DNA from: Orrella marina
GTDB taxonomy: Bacteria > Pseudomonadota > Gammaproteobacteria > Burkholderiales > Burkholderiaceae_B
DNA: 64,000 nt
Direction of reading: 5' to 3'
NCBI RefSeq assembly: GCF_003058465.1
Contig: NZ_CP028901.1
Location: 1,798,001 to 1,862,000 of the forward strand
Positions within the stretch are counted from its first letter, which is position 1. The number at the start of each line of letters is the position of its first letter. Below the pieces are notes generated by a model. The model was not told where the DNA came from and searched no databases. It saw only the letters and a list, made by a program, of their open reading frames with translations. A program made the position numbers and the translations under genes. This document shows positions 61,523 through 64,000 of this stretch, one piece after another.

Positions 61523-64000
61523 TCATCCCCCGAGCGTCAGCTTGCCGCGTGAAGAGCGGATCACGCCGCCTTTGACCATCTCGTCCAGTACTTCTCTGGT
61601 GATCGCCCTGGACTTGGCGCTCACTCGCTGAAAACCGATCAGAGAGAGACTTGCTGAAATGGCTTCATCGGCTGTGATGCCAAATGAGTGCCCGATGACC
61701 TGGCGCAAGGCGGTCTGGAGATCGAACGGACTGACATAATCAATGTTCCGATACCGGGCAGGAAGGGCGGCGCGACTCCTGAGTGGCACATCAGGAGCAG
61801 GCTCAGCATGAACGAACGGGCCTTGCTCAAACAGTTCCCCGTGGCTGACACCATATGCAATCCCTTCCCTGATCTGCTCGGTGGTCCGTGACGTGAGTCG
61901 ACTCACGCCAGCGTCATCAGCGAGTCTGCGCGCAATCAGGTCCACGTGCACTGACCCCTCAAATGCCACCAGTTTACGAATGCTCTTGCTAAGCGACTCG
62001 GGCAAGGCCTCGTGCAGCGCTTGATGTCTGGGCAATCCCAGATCGCCCTCGAATGGTTGATACGGAGCAACAGACTGCGTGAGGTTTTTCGCGGGGTCGA
62101 GACGCTCGATGCTGACTGTTTCTGGCAAGTTGTCCGTACCCTGTGCACCTTCTTCGCGGTTCATCTGCGACGGGTCGGCAAGCACAGGCGGTTGCGAATC
62201 AGAGCCTTCATAACCACCCTCGGTCAGGGCCTGATGCTCTGCAGACTGGGCCGCCTCGGTGACTGGCGGTTCAGCGTCGATAGTGTCAATTCCGTTTGAC
62301 GATGATGGGGATGGCGCGGGTTCGTTCGCCAAACTGGTCGCTCTGTGCAGATGCATGACTGCCGACTCGATCGCCTGGCGCAATCGATCACGCTCCACTG
62401 CAGGAGAGCGGAACCAGTCAGTACTCCAGACCGGATACAGTTGCCACCCGAATGCACTCAGCACACCCGCTCGTACCCGCTCTCGCTCACGGGTGTCGGC
62501 ACTACGCTGATAACTGGCACCATCAGTCTGAAGAGCCAACGCATAGCGCTGAACAGACTCATCCTGTTGGTTCGTCTGCGGATCCTGAACGGCAATGTCG
62601 ATATAAAAACCGGATTGACCAAGCCTTGGCTGAGGATCAAACCCAAGATCACGGATCTCTTCGCACAGGTACTGCTCGAACGCGCCGACCTCGCTATCAT
62701 TCGCGTGGGACCGATCCGGCAACTCACTCGTCTGTGCGTAACGCAGAAAGCGCTCAAGCACGCGCACTCCAAAAGGTGTGCCTGCGTTGATCTGCAATTC
62801 GCTTGCAGTGAAGTTGCAAAACACCTCCATCGCCAGCTTTGCACGGGTGATCAACACATTAAGGCGACGCTCCCCACCTTCGTTGTTGACCGGCCCGAAG
62901 CTTGGCACAAGCCGACCATCGTCGGTTCTACCATAGCCGATGCTGATCAGAATGACGTCGCGTTCATCACCCTGTACATTCTCAAGATTCTTGACAAAGA
63001 AATTCTCGCCATCAGGTCTGCTGGCGTTGAAGAATGGTTCAAGCTCCGGACTCATCCGCCTGAGATGCTCGATCTCAAGTAGCAGGCAGTCGCGCTGGGC
63101 TGTACTGAACGCCACCACTCCAAGCGAAAGACCGGGTGTCTGACGGGCGTGCTCCATCACTGCCTGAGCCAGCGCCTGGGCCTCGCCAAGATTCGTGCGA
63201 GTGCCTCCGCGATCGTAATGAGTATCAGGCAGATATCGCATCCGAAGACCCGTCGCACGCGGATGGATACCAGGCGTCGGAAAGATCAGCAACTTACCTT
63301 CGTAGAAGGATTCGTTGGACACCGCAATCAACGAATCGTGACGACTGCGATAATGCCAGCGGAGCATTTTCTGGGGAGCGCCCTGAGCGACAAACATGCC
63401 AAGAATACTTTCGATGTCTGCGGTCTGACTCTGTTCGGCCTGTTCGTCATCAAGCTCAAGCGTACGACTGAAAAAATCGGTTGGTGGCATCTGTCGAGAG
63501 TCTCCAACCACCACCGCCTGTCGCCCGCGCATCAACGCCCCCAGCGCATCGGCAACACGCACCTGGCTCGCCTCATCAAATATCACTACATCGAAATCAA
63601 CCGCTCCATGTTCTAGATAGGTTGCAATCGACATCGGACTCATCATGAATACTGGCTTGATCTGCTGGACCGCCCGCCCTGCAACTTTGATCAACTGGCG
63701 CAGGGCCATATGACGACGTTTCTTGTTCATCTCACGACGCAGGATTGCCATCTCACCAACCGCCATAGGCGAAGGCAGTCGCTCGTGCAACTGGCAGACC
63801 AGCCGTTCCTGTGCATGCACAAAAAGCTGTTTATCCAGACTGGCAAACTCTGCTACGGCGTGCTCATGCGCTGCCCGGTCAAACTGCGCAATGACTGGAC
63901 GCGTTGCGTAGGCCTCGCGTACCAAGCCGTCGTACCAGCTCGCTTCCAGCACTTTGAGCAAGCCCGATGCGGATCTCTCGCCCCAACTGCGAGCGCGACG
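61523..64000 (-). CDS. SF1 helicase (COG1112-like) with Vsr-like nuclease and DUF3320 domains, 5' end outside
   Basis: At least 825 codons of a large protein whose start lies outside the window. Helicase motifs: VVIFDEASQVR (motif II), VVGDSRQMPP (III), RWHYRSRHD, NVQGDERDVILIS (V) and RRLNVLITRAK (VI). After them comes a Vsr/MTES_1575-like nuclease region (EQYLCEEIRDLGF, FYIDIAV, LALQTDG), an acidic linker, then a C-terminal DUF3320 helical domain. The missing 5' part probably carries the Walker A motif and a DUF4011-type N-terminal domain. Role in phage or plasmid defence is inference. Confidence 0.85.
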   Translation of the reverse strand, partial: RRARSWGERSASGLLKVLEASWYDGLVREAYATRPVIAQFDRAAHEHAVAEFASLDKQLFVHAQERLVCQLHERLPSPMAVGEMAILRREMNKKRRHMALRQLIKVAGRAVQQIKPVFMMSPMSIATYLEHGAVDFDVVIFDEASQVRVADALGALMRGRQAVVVGDSRQMPPTDFFSRTLELDDEQAEQSQTADIESILGMFVAQGAPQKMLRWHYRSRHDSLIAVSNESFYEGKLLIFPTPGIHPRATGLRMRYLPDTHYDRGGTRTNLGEAQALAQAVMEHARQTPGLSLGVVAFSTAQRDCLLLEIEHLRRMSPELEPFFNASRPDGENFFVKNLENVQGDERDVILISIGYGRTDDGRLVPSFGPVNNEGGERRLNVLITRAKLAMEVFCNFTASELQINAGTPFGVRVLERFLRYAQTSELPDRSHANDSEVGAFEQYLCEEIRDLGFDPQPRLGQSGFYIDIAVQDPQTNQQDESVQRYALALQTDGASYQRSADTRERERVRAGVLSAFGWQLYPVWSTDWFRSPAVERDRLRQAIESAVMHLHRATSLANEPAPSPSSSNGIDTIDAEPPVTEAAQSAEHQALTEGGYEGSDSQPPVLADPSQMNREEGAQGTDNLPETVSIERLDPAKNLTQSVAPYQPFEGDLGLPRHQALHEALPESLSKSIRKLVAFEGSVHVDLIARRLADDAGVSRLTSRTTEQIREGIAYGVSHGELFEQGPFVHAEPAPDVPLRSRAALPARYRNIDYVSPFDLQTALRQVIGHSFGITADEAISASLSLIGFQRVSAKSRAITREVLDEMVKGGVIRSSRGKLTLGG

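Overview
The window looks like chromosome of a betaproteobacterium of the order Burkholderiales, probably Alcaligenaceae-like. The basis is gene content and order: tkt-gapA-pgk, fbaA-purC-purE-purK-tsaC, queA-tgt-yajC-secD-secF, miaB-ybeZ-ybeY-corC-lnt, a DUF3141 PHA-synthase-like protein, barstar beside maeB, and TAXI/TRAP genes. The family-level placement is inference. Base composition is moderately GC-rich. No rRNA, prophage or CRISPR array was seen.

Region by region. 1-15.6 kb is central carbon and purine metabolism, mostly on the minus strand: tkt-gapA-pgk and fbaA-purC-purE-purK-tsaC. The two halves are separated by a methyltransferase, mog and a plus-strand pair (DUF3141 PHA-synthase-like protein plus a phosphotransacetylase). 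No pyruvate kinase gene lies where related genomes usually carry it. 15.8-24.4 kb holds rsmE, an orphan barstar, maeB, a small FAD-oxidase-like protein, an aminotransferase, a lytic transglycosylase split by a frameshift, and a ubiD-type decarboxylase. 24.8-28.6 kb has a YqjK/YqjE/YqjD-like membrane operon, upp and a PBP4-type dacB.

29-40.4 kb is a long plus-strand housekeeping block: tRNA modification (queA, tgt, miaB), protein export (yajC-secD-secF), RNA maturation (ybeZ, ybeY), corC and lnt. 40.6-51 kb is catabolic and accessory: an isovaleryl-CoA-dehydrogenase-like enzyme, an exported acidic protein, a fused indolepyruvate ferredoxin oxidoreductase, a decayed IS605-type tnpB, a FemAB/GNAT-like protein, a LysR regulator and a PaaI-like thioesterase. 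51.3-55 kb carries tRNA-Ala, tRNA-Glu and tRNA-Asp, a TAXI-family TRAP uptake system and a decayed group II intron. 55.5-64 kb has membrane proteins, an MFS permease, a peroxiredoxin, a SulP transporter, a UspA protein, a phosphatase-like protein, a Sfp-type phosphopantetheinyl transferase, and the 3' part of a large SF1 helicase fused to a Vsr-like nuclease domain and DUF3320, which is a defence candidate.

The points most worth following up are: the helicase-nuclease fusion at the right edge; the DUF3141-phosphotransacetylase pair with a TGCA palindrome over its promoter; homopolymer frameshifts in tsaC and the transglycosylase gene; a group II intron remnant beside a terminator-like hairpin; and a TTTTACCAAT motif shared by the upstream regions of the oxidoreductase and LysR genes.
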